DNA of 38,105 nt from Sphingobium sp. (GTDB lineage: Bacteria > Pseudomonadota > Alphaproteobacteria > Sphingomonadales > Sphingomonadaceae): contig JAHFPU010000005.1 in NCBI GenBank assembly GCA_023266635.1, forward strand, positions 1 to 38,105, read 5' to 3'. The notes under the pieces were generated by a model, which had not been told where the DNA came from, did no database searches, and saw only the letters and a list, made by a program, of their open reading frames with translations. Shown one piece after another: positions 23,109 through 31,426 of the stretch. Position 1 is the first letter of the stretch, and each line of letters begins with the position of its first letter. The position numbers were made by a program, and so were the translations under genes.

Positions 23109-23555
23109 TCATTCGCCGGCAGGCTCTTCGTTGCTGGCGGCAGGTGCCGCCTTGCGACCAAGGCCAATCGACTTGGCCATCGATCGGCGGGCTTCGCTGT
23201 AGCTTGGTGCCACCATCGGGTAATCGGCCTTGAGGCCATAGCGCTGGCGATAATCGTCCGGCGTAAGGCCGTGGGTCGTCAGGTGACGGCGCAGCGCCTT
23301 GTATGGCTTGCCATCGATCATCGAGATGATGTGGTCGGGGGAGGCGAGAGACTTCCGGACGGACACGGCAGGCGTGTGGTCCTGAACCTCTGACGCCGGC
23401 GCCAGCTCAGCTGAAATTTCCAGCTGTGCGACAGCGTCGTGCATCGACTGGAGAAACGCCGGAACGTCATCAGCCGACGTGCGGGTGTTGGGATTGCTCA
23501 GCCACGCGATGGTAAGCTCGGTGGCAAGTGCAATCGCGTTGAATGGTTCGGACAT
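23109..23555 (-). CDS. MucR/Ros-family transcription regulator
   Basis: A 148-residue regulator. The C-terminal DNA-binding part, SPDHIISMIDGKPYKALRRH, then LTTHGLTPDDYRQRYGL and DYPMVAPSYSEARRSMAKSI, is the characteristic MucR/Ros core. The canonical zinc-finger cysteine position (CLEDGK in typical members) reads SMIDGK here, so the zinc site is at least incomplete; some natural Ros homologues fold without zinc. The family controls exopolysaccharide, motility and cell-cycle genes in alphaproteobacteria. It stands alone, with its own promoter region upstream, convergent with the recombinase pseudogene. Confidence 0.88.
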   Translation of the reverse strand: MSEPFNAIALATELTIAWLSNPNTRTSADDVPAFLQSMHDAVAQLEISAELAPASEVQDHTPAVSVRKSLASPDHIISMIDGKPYKALRRHLTTHGLTPDDYRQRYGLKADYPMVAPSYSEARRSMAKSIGLGRKAAPAASNEEPAGE

Positions 23556-23643
23556 GTAGTTTTACTCACTCTTGAAGCTACGCAGTCACCGGCGGCACAA
23601 ACGCCGGGAGACCTTCCTCACGTAAGGTCGATGACATGATACA

Positions 23644-23841
23644 CTAAAGGGTGATGTTGCGCTTCGTCATTTCCGCAAAAGCGATCTCGCCAAGAGGCGT
23701 GAGGGGTTCTTCCTTGAAGATATCCGCGAGGTCGAGGAGGTCTTCACTGGCGAGCGCGATGATCGAGGCCTCGATAGCTGCGAGGCGCTGCACTGCTCGC
23801 TCGCTGCGACCCGAGAGCCGCTTCATTCGTGTCTTGAGCAT
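23644..23841 (-). CDS. Small helical protein, unknown function
   Basis: A 65-residue protein, mostly helical, with a basic start (MLKTRMKRLSGRSERAVQRL) and a Leu/Asp-rich middle (LASEDLLDLADIFKEEPLTP). No signal peptide or known motif is seen. It lies 88 bases upstream of the MucR gene on the same strand. Regular codon use and absence of a better frame support it as a gene, but the evidence is modest. Confidence 0.5.
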   Translation of the reverse strand: MLKTRMKRLSGRSERAVQRLAAIEASIIALASEDLLDLADIFKEEPLTPLGEIAFAEMTKRNITL

Positions 23842-23895
23842 AGGGTCGCTATAACAGGGGGGATGTAAAAAACGGTAATCGATATGCCATGGTCA

Positions 23896-24243
23896 TCAAC
23901 GTGGCGGCTTGACGCCCGTTCGTGTCGGACGTGACGTCATAATGCCTGAGGGCCGCCGCGGCGCACCGCCACCTTGGACTGGTCTAACCCTGCTGACTTC
24001 CTTGGCATCCACGACAACATAGCCGTCTTTTTTCAGCTGTGTGAAAGTTAGCCGGACGCTATTTGCAATCGCGTCCCTAAGTGCCGGCGGTAGGTCCGCC
24101 GCGGCTGTGTTGGGATGAATGGCATTGAGGTCCCGCAACAGGGCATTTGGTAAGCCATTGGATGCTGCCTTCAACGCTGACACCGCATCGACCACCGCTG
24201 AGGTCAGTGCGTCATGCATCACGTCTGTCGCTGATTTCGTCAT
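23896..24243 (-). CDS. Hypothetical protein with basic tail
   Basis: A 115-residue protein from ATG 24243 (MTKSATDVMHDALTSAVVDA); the longer frame to 24378 runs through a terminator-like hairpin and is rejected. The N-terminal 85 residues are helical (ALLRDLNAIHPNTAAADLPP, then IANSVRLTFTQLKKDGYVVV). The last 25 are rich in Arg, Pro and Gly and probably disordered, possibly nucleic-acid binding. I do not recognise the family. Confidence 0.55.
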   Translation of the reverse strand: MTKSATDVMHDALTSAVVDAVSALKAASNGLPNALLRDLNAIHPNTAAADLPPALRDAIANSVRLTFTQLKKDGYVVVDAKEVSRVRPVQGGGAPRRPSGIMTSRPTRTGVKPPR

Positions 24244-24299
24244 ATGCTCTCTCAACCCTGCAAGCGCTCGCATTCGACCGGCGGTCGGTGACGCGAAAA

Positions 24300-24329
24300 C
24301 GCCCCGTTGCAAAGGGCAGCAACGGGGCG
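24300..24329 (-). terminator. Strong hairpin with T-run on the minus strand
   Basis: Perfect 11-bp inverted repeat CGCCCCGTTGC (24300-24310) and GCAACGGGGCG (24319-24329) with an 8-base loop. On the minus strand it is followed by TTTT, so it is a good intrinsic terminator for transcripts coming from higher coordinates. It lies 57 bases ahead of the start at 24243. Confidence 0.7.
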
Positions 24330-24419
24330 CTTCATCAGCCAGAACCGCGGGGGGGGATCCACGATCCGGTCGTGACAAGAACCGCGGAGGCTTTGGTCCG
24401 TTCCATCAGCCGACAGTAA

Positions 24420-24453
24420 AATGCCCTGCTGATCCGTCGACCGGCAGGGCATT
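24420..24453 (-). terminator. Second hairpin with T-run, tandem to the first
   Basis: Perfect 10-bp inverted repeat AATGCCCTGC (24420-24429) and GCAGGGCATT (24444-24453). On the minus strand the 3' arm runs into a short T-run (ATTTTAC). Between it and the first hairpin the sequence GAACCGCGG occurs twice, at 24342-24350 and 24379-24387, so the two hairpin units look like tandem copies of one design. Confidence 0.55.
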
Positions 24454-24933
24454 GCGAGCTTTCACCGCCGTTCCCCCCGAAAGGGCAGGACGCTTCCAGC
24501 AGACTTACAACCTCGACACCTCGGCTTCGTTCCGCTTGATCAACGATCCACATCCGCGACCTAGCCCAATTCTGATCGAAAGGTACCTGACGGCGAGGTC
24601 CCCAATCCAAGCCGGGTCAAGCGCCTGCTGGGTTCGCCGACACAGTTCGCTCATTTACATGGAATGGATGGCTGGTTTCGGGTGCCGCCGTGCGGTTGCT
24701 GAATGGCCGGAAATAGGTCGTTGCGTGCGCAACCTGCAGGTCGGCTCCCGACCCATTCCCGGCCGTTCGGTAGATCGTCGTGGCATCCCGAAACCGGCCG
24801 TTCCGGCAACTCGCAGCTGTCCCGTTTCTCCATCTCCGACGAACCTGTTCGGGAAAACGCAATGGGGAACGGATTTTGGGAACACGGCCCGACCCGGAGG
24901 CATCGGAAGACCAATCCTCCGGCGGCTGTCCCG
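24454..24933. other. Gap without a supported gene
   Basis: Several long overlapping frames exist on both strands here, but none has recognisable protein character, a ribosome-binding site or a consistent start. The region lies between tandem hairpins and a truncated dehydrogenase gene and may be debris from a deletion. Short repeats CGGCCGTTC (about 24762 and 24797) are seen. Confidence 0.4.
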
Positions 24934-25205
24934 CTAGGCTTTCGTTTGTGGAACGCCAACAGCATCACCTTCCTTCAGGTCAACGACGCCAGGACCAACT
25001 GCAGCGACATGGCCCACGCCCTCGTGGCCTGGTATCAATGGGAGGATTGGCTTCACCGGCCAGTCACCGTCAACGACGTGAAGATAGGTATGACACACGC
25101 CTGTAGCCCGTATTTTGACTAGGACCTCCCTAGGACTGGGCAAGGGGACAGGGACGGATTCAAGGGTGAGCGGCTCACCGAGCGACGAGCTACTGCAGCG
25201 ATCAT
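24934..25205 (-). pseudogene. Truncated, frameshifted zinc alcohol dehydrogenase
   Basis: The minus strand encodes the N-terminus of a medium-chain zinc alcohol dehydrogenase. ATG 25205 gives MIAAVARR, then one base is missing (expected [13 protein letters not shown]) and the next frame continues [20 protein letters not shown] with the first zinc Cys, then [20 protein letters not shown] and [11 protein letters not shown]. Similarity stops at about 24949 and a stop follows. Normal members have about 340 residues, so three quarters of the gene is missing. The Asp of the usual GVCHTD is Tyr. This is a dead fragment. Confidence 0.85.
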
Positions 25206-25233
25206 TGTTGTCATGAGATGAGCTCCTCGACGC

Positions 25234-25911
25234 TTAAAGCCTAACGCCGACGCCTATTCCGAGCACCAGCGGATCCAGATGAATCCGAACGCGCTGAGTG
25301 CCGATCGCGGTAGTGCGGAGACGCGCCGTCGTATCAACGTCGATGTACTTGACATCAATATTAAGGAAGATGCTCGGTGTAACATCAATATCCACGCCGG
25401 CTTGAGCTGCCCAACCGAAGCTATCCTTCATGTGCACTCGTGTGGATCCGACCGCATCCTGCAGACTTGATGAAGCTTTTTCATTCCAGAACACTGTGTA
25501 GTTGATACCGGCACCGACATACGGTCGGACGTGACCAGCAGGACTGAGATGGTACTGCGCCGTTAGAGTCGGCGGTAGAACCCACGTCGAAGCGAGATCT
25601 CCAATTGCCCCAGTCGTACCCGTCCGACCCGACGCGGTATGCTTGGTGGTGGAGGCGATTAGCTCGACCCCAAGATGATCGGTCGCCATATAGGTTACGT
25701 CCACCTCGGGCATCGGCGAATTATCGACCCGGACGCGCTCTGCCGGAAACGTCGGCGTGATACCGCCCGAACGCTCATTGGGCATAACTTGAATACCGCG
25801 AAGTCTAAGCAGTACGTCGCCCTCCTGTATGCCGATGCGATTACTGTCCTGCGCAAAGGCAGGCGCAGCCAGAAGGAGTGCCACAGAGGCACCCGCAATC
25901 AGTCGGAACAT
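25234..25911 (-). CDS. ompW: OmpW-family outer-membrane protein
   Basis: A 225-residue eight-stranded beta-barrel porin from ATG 25911 (MFRLIAGASVALLLAAPAFA, a clear signal peptide cleaved before QD). Family features: GDVLLRLRGIQVMPNE near the mature start, PEVDVTYMATDHLGVELIAS, LPPTLTAQYHLSPAG, HVRPYVGAGINYTVFW and the C-terminal LDPLVLGIGVGVRL ending in an aliphatic residue after strand alternation. OmpW forms a small hydrophobic channel and is often controlled by oxygen supply or stress regulators. It follows the universal stress protein gene by 30 bases on the same strand, so it may be the last gene of the low-oxygen operon. Confidence 0.92.
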   Translation of the reverse strand: MFRLIAGASVALLLAAPAFAQDSNRIGIQEGDVLLRLRGIQVMPNERSGGITPTFPAERVRVDNSPMPEVDVTYMATDHLGVELIASTTKHTASGRTGTTGAIGDLASTWVLPPTLTAQYHLSPAGHVRPYVGAGINYTVFWNEKASSSLQDAVGSTRVHMKDSFGWAAQAGVDIDVTPSIFLNIDVKYIDVDTTARLRTTAIGTQRVRIHLDPLVLGIGVGVRL

Positions 25912-25941
25912 GAATAGTTTCCTTGCCAGGTTTGCGGGCAA

Positions 25942-26754
25942 TCAATGCGCCAGGAAAACAGGTACAGGGCTCTTGGTCAGCATGGTTCGCGTGACGCCAC
26001 CGAAAACCGCTTCTACAAAGCGGTCGTGACCGAATCCGCCTAAGACAACGTAGCCGAACCGATGCAATGCCGGATGTTTAAGCTCCCGGAGCAACAGATC
26101 TGCGGCGTCTCCCTGTCGACAGCGCATTCGTCTTACGCTCGCATGCACATCATGGCGGGACAGATAGACAGCGGCATCTTCTGCTGGCGTCACGATCGAT
26201 CCGTCCAACGCCTCAAAGAGGATCACATCGTCGGTTTTCTGAAGTAGCGGGATTGCCGCCTTCAGTGCCTTTGCTGCACATGCGGAACCGTCCCAGGCAA
26301 CCAAGGCGGATGACAAGTCCAGCCGGTCACATGTTGGCGGCACAGCAATTACCGGCTTGCCTGATTTTACAACGAGCTCGGCCGTCGTGCGCCGCATATC
26401 GATCATGGATGTGTCGATGTGGCGGCTCACAACGATAACGTCTGCCCAGTCGGCAGCCTTTCGCAGCGAAGCAACAACTTCACCTTTTGCATCGCGCCAA
26501 TCCCAACTGACGTCCTCGTGAGCAAGACGGGCTACTAACCGGCCTTTGTTTACGCTTTCGCGAGCGACCTCTTCCGTCATCAGCTCTGCCATTGCGTAAG
26601 CGCCTTCAGGGCATCCGCATCCAGGGAATGGCGGCACATACGCCAGATCAAGGCAGGTGAGGTGCCCACCTATTGCGCGGGTAAGGTCCAAGGCCGTCTG
26701 GTAGCGTGCCTCTTGGCCATCGTCATCATGTACGAGAAGAAGAACGTTCTTCAT
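25942..26754 (-). CDS. Universal stress protein with two Usp domains
   Basis: A 270-residue tandem UspA protein. Domain 1 spans about residues 1-140 (KNVLLLVHDDDG, then DVIVVSRH) and domain 2 about 148-270 (SALVAWDGSACAAKALKAAI, then YVVLGGFGHDRFVEAVFGGV). The second domain keeps a G-x2-G-x9-G-type ATP-binding motif, with G in place of the usual final S/T neighbourhood. Single- and double-domain Usps commonly belong to dormancy or oxygen-limitation regulons. The start overlaps the upstream receiver-protein gene by 29 bases, so the two are co-transcribed. Confidence 0.92.
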   Translation of the reverse strand: MKNVLLLVHDDDGQEARYQTALDLTRAIGGHLTCLDLAYVPPFPGCGCPEGAYAMAELMTEEVARESVNKGRLVARLAHEDVSWDWRDAKGEVVASLRKAADWADVIVVSRHIDTSMIDMRRTTAELVVKSGKPVIAVPPTCDRLDLSSALVAWDGSACAAKALKAAIPLLQKTDDVILFEALDGSIVTPAEDAAVYLSRHDVHASVRRMRCRQGDAADLLLRELKHPALHRFGYVVLGGFGHDRFVEAVFGGVTRTMLTKSPVPVFLAH

Positions 26755-27205
26755 GGTCGCGTTCCAGTCTAACTAACTTGCTTCCTTTGCTAGAGCGGTC
26801 ATCGTTCCTGCGGCATTCGGGATTGTACGGAGGCCGTTCAGCAGCCAAGGCTATGGCGAGTTCTTGCTGACGCAACGGCTTTTCAAGAATGGCATCAAAC
26901 CCGATCTTCTTCGCCGTGGCGACAAGCTCATCGCTCGGGAAGGCTGTGATGAGCACCGAGCGCCCGGTCCAGCCACGCTGCTGCAAGGCGAGCAGGACGT
27001 CGAAGCCGGTTGCGTCAGGGAGCCGGTAATCGGCAATCAGGACGTCCGCCCCGTTGATATCATCGCTTGCGAGTAACAAATCAGCAGCAGCGTATGAGCG
27101 CACGTCATAGCCGCGCCAGTGTAGCAGAAGCTGGAGCGAGCGGCGGACGCCTTCGTCATCCTCCACGATCAGCGCCCGGCGCCCGGTATCCTTTCCCTTG
27201 TTCAT
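26726..27205 (-). CDS. Single-domain response regulator (CheY-like)
   Basis: A 159-residue protein from ATG 27205 (MNKGKDTGRRALIVEDDEG). It is one receiver domain: acidic pair at residues 16-17, phosphoacceptor Asp59 in IADYRLPDATG, Thr/Ser switch in VLITAFPS and Lys in ILEKPL. The C-terminal 35 residues are charged and carry no known output domain. It could accept phosphate from the nearby FixL kinase and serve as a phosphate sink or a partner-binding switch, by analogy with FixT/SpdR-type proteins; this is inference. It overlaps the universal stress protein gene and lies 72 bases beyond the fixJ stop on the same strand. Confidence 0.88.
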   Translation of the reverse strand: MNKGKDTGRRALIVEDDEGVRRSLQLLLHWRGYDVRSYAAADLLLASDDINGADVLIADYRLPDATGFDVLLALQQRGWTGRSVLITAFPSDELVATAKKIGFDAILEKPLRQQELAIALAAERPPYNPECRRNDDRSSKGSKLVRLERDHEERSSSRT

Positions 27206-27277
27206 CGGCATACAGCACACTCCGGTTGGAGAGCCTGATATGCATAGGCCGCGTGGTGGGGTCGCTACGTGATGTCC

Positions 27278-27895
27278 CTAGTCGTCGGCGACCTCGGCAG
27301 CGAACGCGATACGCAGTGCATCAGAGAAACTATGCACATCCAGCTTCGTCATGAGGTTGGCGCGATGGACCTCCACCGTGCGCGCACTGATGCCGAGATC
27401 GTAGGCAATGGTCTTGTTCGGATGCCCACGCGCCAGGCCGGCGAGCACATCCTGTTCTCGCGGGGTCAGGGCGGCAACCCGGACCTTTGCCTCCTCAGCA
27501 CTGGCCAAATTTTCACTGCGCTTTTCGAGACGATGGAAGCCGACGCTCAACGCGCCCAGCAATGCGGCTTTTTCGAACGGCTTTTCCAGAAAATCTACGG
27601 CACCCTGACGCATGGCGGTCACTGCCGTCGCAACGTCACCGTGGCCGGTGAGAACAATGATCGGCAAGCCTACGCCATGCACGGTCAGCTCGCGCTGTAC
27701 CTGCAATCCGTCCATCTCGGGCATGCGGACATCGAGCAGCACGCAGCCAGGTTCGACTGACCGCGCTGCCCGCAGGAACGCCACCCCGCTGTCCCAAGGC
27801 GTCACGGCAAAGCCCGACGTCTTGAGCATGAAGGCCACCGAACGGCGGATGGACTCATCGTCATCGACGATATGAACCAAGCGCTTGTCAGACAT
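27278..27895 (-). CDS. fixJ: FixJ-family response regulator
   Basis: A 205-residue transcription activator from ATG 27895 ([20 protein letters not shown]); the longer frame to 28114 is the shadow of fixL. The receiver domain has Asp11/12, phosphoacceptor Asp55 in [11 protein letters not shown], Thr in VLTGHGDV and Lys in FLEKPFEKA. The LuxR-type HTH is at about 140-190 ([35 protein letters not shown]). In rhizobia FixJ, phosphorylated by FixL, turns on fixK and microaerobic genes. The start overlaps the end of fixL by 8 bases, so kinase and regulator are translationally coupled. Confidence 0.95.
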   Translation of the reverse strand: MSDKRLVHIVDDDESIRRSVAFMLKTSGFAVTPWDSGVAFLRAARSVEPGCVLLDVRMPEMDGLQVQRELTVHGVGLPIIVLTGHGDVATAVTAMRQGAVDFLEKPFEKAALLGALSVGFHRLEKRSENLASAEEAKVRVAALTPREQDVLAGLARGHPNKTIAYDLGISARTVEVHRANLMTKLDVHSFSDALRIAFAAEVADD

Positions 27896-29417
27896 GACGT
27901 TCCTCCGGATCTCCGCTCCAGACAGTGAAGTGAAAGATGCTACCGCCGCCCTCATTGGATTCAACCCAGATACGACCACCATGCGCCTCGACGATCGTCC
28001 GCGAAATCGACAGACCAAGTCCCATGCCGCTTTCCTTTCCGCTGGCGAAGGCCTCGAACAGGCGCGGGGCGATCGCGGGGTCGATCCCCGTCCCCGTATC
28101 CGCGACCGACACATCGACCAGAGAGCCGTCCCGGTGACTGGCCACCGTCACGTCGCGCCGTTCGCCGTGCGCCACCGCCTCCGCGGCATTGCGCAGCAAG
28201 TTGACCAGCACCTGCTGGATCTGAACCCGGTCGGCCAGCACATGGCGAGCCGCAGGATCGAGCCGGGTGAACAAGCGGACCCCGTGTTCCGTCGCGCCGA
28301 GAAGGCCGAGCCGCGCTGCCTCGTTGATCATCGTCGGAAGATCATGCACGGCCCGTTCGGTTTCGCCGCGCGCGACGAAGTCACGCAGGCGGCGGACGAT
28401 CTGCCCGGCCCGCAACGATTCTTGAGCCGCCTCGCTCATCGCTTCGCGAAGGAAAGGGAGAGCGTCCGGCGTATCGCTGTCGATCAGGTCCCGGCCGGCC
28501 TCCAGGTAATTGGCGATCGCGGTCAGCGGCTGGTTGAGTTCATGGGCCAGCGTGGAAGCCATGGTTCCCATCGCACTGACCCGTGAGACGTGGATGAGTT
28601 CGGCCTGCAACTCCTTCATCCGCAGCTCGGCCAGCTGCTGCGCGGTCAGGTCCCGAATAAAACCGGTGAAAATGCGGTGTCCCTCGTCCCGCGCCTCACC
28701 GACGGACAGCTCCATTGGGAATTCGGTGCCGTCCCCGCGCAGCCCCGTGACCACGCGGCCGATGCCAATGATGCGGCGTTCGCCGGTCGCCTCGTAGCGA
28801 GCGATGTAACCATCGTGCTGCTCCCGATAAGGGCTAGGCATCAACACGCTAACGTTACGTCCTACGACGTCCGCTTCCGTATAGCCGAACAGGCGCTCTG
28901 CGGCGGCGCTGAACGACAGGATGACACCGGCATCATCGATGACTACCATAGCGTCCGGAACGGTCGCCAGGATCGAGCGCACGTGGAGTTCGCTTTGTCG
29001 TAACGCCTGCTCGCGCGCGTGACGTTGCGTTACGTCGGCGATGCTCATCCCGAAGCCGGACGGCGCGCCCACATCGTTGTGTAACGCCACGATTGTCGTC
29101 TCGGCGACAAATTCCGAACCATCGCGGCGTGCGCGCCACTCCTCACCGCGCGTAGAGGAGCCCACTCGCGCCGCCACGAGATCTGCGCCCAGCCTGGCCT
29201 CAGCCGTCGCGCCAGCGGGATACAAGGCAGCGGCCGACAGGCCAATGAGCTCATTGCGAGGCCAGCCGAGGAGGATCTCGGTACCGCGGTTGCATGCGGT
29301 TACAATGCCGTCGTTATCGAGCAACAGCACGCCGCGATCCAGTGTGCCCTCGATGAAGCGGGCCAACCCGTCTCTAACTTGGCCGTCCCCATCAAATTTC
29401 GTCATATCAACGTCCAA
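27888..29417 (-). CDS. fixL: FixL-type oxygen-sensing histidine kinase
   Basis: A 509-residue kinase: PAS-1 (about 15-135), heme PAS-2 (about 140-265), HisKA (272-340) and HATPase (about 375-500). PAS-2 has the FixL signature: HDGYIARY with His201, and Arg221 exactly 20 residues later in [10 protein letters not shown], matching the heme-ligand His200 and the ligand-sensing Arg220 of Bradyrhizobium FixL. The phosphoacceptor is His292 in AHELNQPL. The N, G1 and G2 boxes are visible as [17 protein letters not shown] and GMGLGLSI. No transmembrane helices are present, so it is a soluble sensor. It overlaps fixJ downstream and the channel gene upstream (stop of the channel gene at 29407). Confidence 0.95.
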   Translation of the reverse strand: MDVDMTKFDGDGQVRDGLARFIEGTLDRGVLLLDNDGIVTACNRGTEILLGWPRNELIGLSAAALYPAGATAEARLGADLVAARVGSSTRGEEWRARRDGSEFVAETTIVALHNDVGAPSGFGMSIADVTQRHAREQALRQSELHVRSILATVPDAMVVIDDAGVILSFSAAAERLFGYTEADVVGRNVSVLMPSPYREQHDGYIARYEATGERRIIGIGRVVTGLRGDGTEFPMELSVGEARDEGHRIFTGFIRDLTAQQLAELRMKELQAELIHVSRVSAMGTMASTLAHELNQPLTAIANYLEAGRDLIDSDTPDALPFLREAMSEAAQESLRAGQIVRRLRDFVARGETERAVHDLPTMINEAARLGLLGATEHGVRLFTRLDPAARHVLADRVQIQQVLVNLLRNAAEAVAHGERRDVTVASHRDGSLVDVSVADTGTGIDPAIAPRLFEAFASGKESGMGLGLSISRTIVEAHGGRIWVESNEGGGSIFHFTVWSGDPEERHV

Positions 29418-29844
29418 GCTCGCGCTCCACGAAACCGATCCGGCCTACCATGGCAACGAAGAAGGCCGTGGACCAACCAAGCAAAATGATGCCGTTCGCA
29501 CCCTCGATGGCACCGACGATCCGCCATGACGGTGTCAGTAACACGTCACCATATCCAATCGTCGTGTACGACGACGTCGAAAAGTAGAGGGCCGTCTCGA
29601 AATCGATCGTTGCACCGATCAGAACATAGACGATGGCGTAGGTCCAGATTTCGAGACCGTGCAGCGCGAAGAGACCGCATGCCGCAGCGACGATGGCGCC
29701 GATTTCATGCTGTATCGCCCGCTTGCCGGATGCGTCGGCCCGTCGCCGGATCAACAGGAGCAAGGCCGCAATCCCGCCCAGGTGGAGCAGGATGGTGACG
29801 AGAACCAGCACCGTAGAAAGCAGCAATTGCAGCAGGACGCCCAT
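29407..29844 (-). CDS. Two-TM potassium-channel-like protein
   Basis: A 145-residue membrane protein. Helices lie at about residues 5-32, 48-78 and 112-135; a pore loop sits at 82-102 with the selectivity filter TTIGYGD at 94-100, which is diagnostic of K+-selective channels. No RCK or cyclic-nucleotide domain follows, so it is a bare pore module. The gene overlaps fixL by 11 bases, so the channel and oxygen kinase are made together. A link between membrane potential or K+ and oxygen limitation is suggested by this arrangement but not shown. Confidence 0.9.
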   Translation of the reverse strand: MGVLLQLLLSTVLVLVTILLHLGGIAALLLLIRRRADASGKRAIQHEIGAIVAAACGLFALHGLEIWTYAIVYVLIGATIDFETALYFSTSSYTTIGYGDVLLTPSWRIVGAIEGANGIILLGWSTAFFVAMVGRIGFVERELGR

Positions 29845-29943
29845 GTCGTGATCCTAGCGGAAGGGGGGCGGGCATCCAGATGCGTAGTATCCCGTAGGTG
29901 ACAGAGCCGGAGGACACGGACGGATGAAGCGAGACGAAGCGGG

Positions 29944-31287
29944 CTAGATTGCGACGCTTTGCAACGCAGGCATGGTAGGACGTCGCGTGTCGAAGGCTGC
30001 GGCGACCAGCCGGCGATAGGGTCGGCTGTCGCTGCGAACATGCAAAGCCCAGCCCCTACGATCGACGATCGCCCGTGCCTCCAGCGACTCGAGCGTCGCC
30101 ATCGCAGGCGACAACCGGGCGGGATCGGCTGCGGCGTCGCGGCACAGCGCTGCGACATCGGCATGACCATCGCACAGGATGCGTTCGATGATCGCGCCTC
30201 GAAGGCGATCATCGGCGTCGCGCGTCACGCCGCGGACACCGGCCAATCGCCGGCCGCAGACGCTGTCTCGATAGCGGCCGACATGCTTTTCATTCTGGAC
30301 GATCACGCCATCGAACTGACTGATCGCCGAGGCGCCAAGGCCGATGACAGTGCGAGCGGGATCATCTGTGAAGCCCTGAAAGTTGCGGAACAGTCGGCCG
30401 GTCGCTTCGGCGCGGGCGAGGCTGTCGTCTGCCAGAGCGAAGTGATCGAAGCCGATCGCGCGATACCCAGCTGCAGTGAACAGACGATGCGCCAGTTCGC
30501 TTTGCAGGAAACGCTCTTCAGCATCCGGCAAGGCGGCGCCGTCGATCATGCGCTGGCGTGCCAGCATCGCCGGCAGGTGAGCATAGCCGAACATCGCCAC
30601 GCGGGACGGAGCAAGGGTCAGGGCCGCAGCGATGCTGCTGACGATATCACCGCAGCTTTGATGGGGAAGACCATACATCAGGTCGAGATTGATCTTTCCG
30701 ATCCCCGAAGCGTGCAGCGCGTGCACGGCGTCGGCCACCATCCCAAACGGCTGAACACGATTAATCGCGCGCTGGACCTGCGGTGCAAAGGTCTGCGCGC
30801 CGATGCTGACGCGACCGATCCCGATCGCGGCCAGGGTGTCCGCCTGTGCTGCACCGATGGTGCGGGGATCGATCTCCATTGCCCATTCGGCATCGTCGGC
30901 GATCCGGAACGCCGTGCGCAGGGCATCGGCGATCGCGTACAGGTCGGACGCGGGGAGGACGTTGGGGCTGCCCCCGCCGAAATGCACTGCACCGACGCGG
31001 CCCCGCATCATCGCACCGACGCTCGCGATTTCGGCCAGCAGGGCGTCTCGGTAGGTGCCCAGCCGTTGCTCCCGCCCGATCGCGCCGGTGTTGCAGCCAC
31101 AATACCAGCAGATGTCACGGCAATAGGGAACGTGCAGGTAGAGGGAGGCGGGGGTGTCGGGGGCGACGGCAACCAGTGCCTGTCGTTGTGCGTCCGCCCC
31201 GACTGCCGGCGTGAAATCGGCGGCAGTCGGATAGCTTGTGTAGCGCGGAACCGGACAGGCGGCGAGGTCTGCGTGGAACTTGGTCAC
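29944..31287 (-). CDS. hemN: Oxygen-independent coproporphyrinogen III oxidase
   Basis: A 447-residue radical-SAM enzyme that converts coproporphyrinogen III to protoporphyrinogen IX without oxygen. The [4Fe-4S] motif CxxxCxxC is at Cys56, Cys60, Cys63 (PYCRDICWYCGC). Other typical segments are VHFGGGSPNVLP, EIDPRTI, RVSIGAQTF, INLDLMYGLPHQ and the C-terminal HFALADDSLARA with NFQGFT. GTG 31287 is chosen as start because it overlaps the cydX stop (GTGA) and gives the normal N-terminus VTKFHADL; the longer frame is shadow. Heme made by HemN would serve the cytochrome bd oxidase encoded directly upstream and the FixL sensor. Confidence 0.95.
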   Translation of the reverse strand: MTKFHADLAACPVPRYTSYPTAADFTPAVGADAQRQALVAVAPDTPASLYLHVPYCRDICWYCGCNTGAIGREQRLGTYRDALLAEIASVGAMMRGRVGAVHFGGGSPNVLPASDLYAIADALRTAFRIADDAEWAMEIDPRTIGAAQADTLAAIGIGRVSIGAQTFAPQVQRAINRVQPFGMVADAVHALHASGIGKINLDLMYGLPHQSCGDIVSSIAAALTLAPSRVAMFGYAHLPAMLARQRMIDGAALPDAEERFLQSELAHRLFTAAGYRAIGFDHFALADDSLARAEATGRLFRNFQGFTDDPARTVIGLGASAISQFDGVIVQNEKHVGRYRDSVCGRRLAGVRGVTRDADDRLRGAIIERILCDGHADVAALCRDAAADPARLSPAMATLESLEARAIVDRRGWALHVRSDSRPYRRLVAAAFDTRRPTMPALQSVAI

Positions 31288-31397
31288 TGCGACGCCTCTC
31301 CCTCGTCGGCGGGCAGGTGGAATTCGTGCCAGATGCCGTTGAGGATGCCGAAGCCCACCGCCAGGCCAAGGCCGAGAACCCAAGCAAAATACCACAT
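31284..31397 (-). CDS. cydX: CydX, small subunit of cytochrome bd oxidase
   Basis: A 37-residue single-helix membrane protein reading MWYFAWVLGLGLAVGFGILN, then GIWHEFHLPADEGEASQ. The MWYFAW start and the length are those of CydX (YbgT) proteins, which stabilise the heme site of cytochrome bd. It lies between cydB and hemN; its stop overlaps the hemN GTG start. Because of its small size it is easily missed in automatic annotation. Confidence 0.93.
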   Translation of the reverse strand: MWYFAWVLGLGLAVGFGILNGIWHEFHLPADEGEASQ

Positions 31398-31426
31398 GAT
31401 GCTACCTTTCAAGGAAAGTTCGGGGA

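Noticed and set aside
24119-24937. 272-codon open frame on the plus strand
   Set aside because: It runs through two strong hairpins and the antisense of the gene at 23896-24243, with no domain-like segments.
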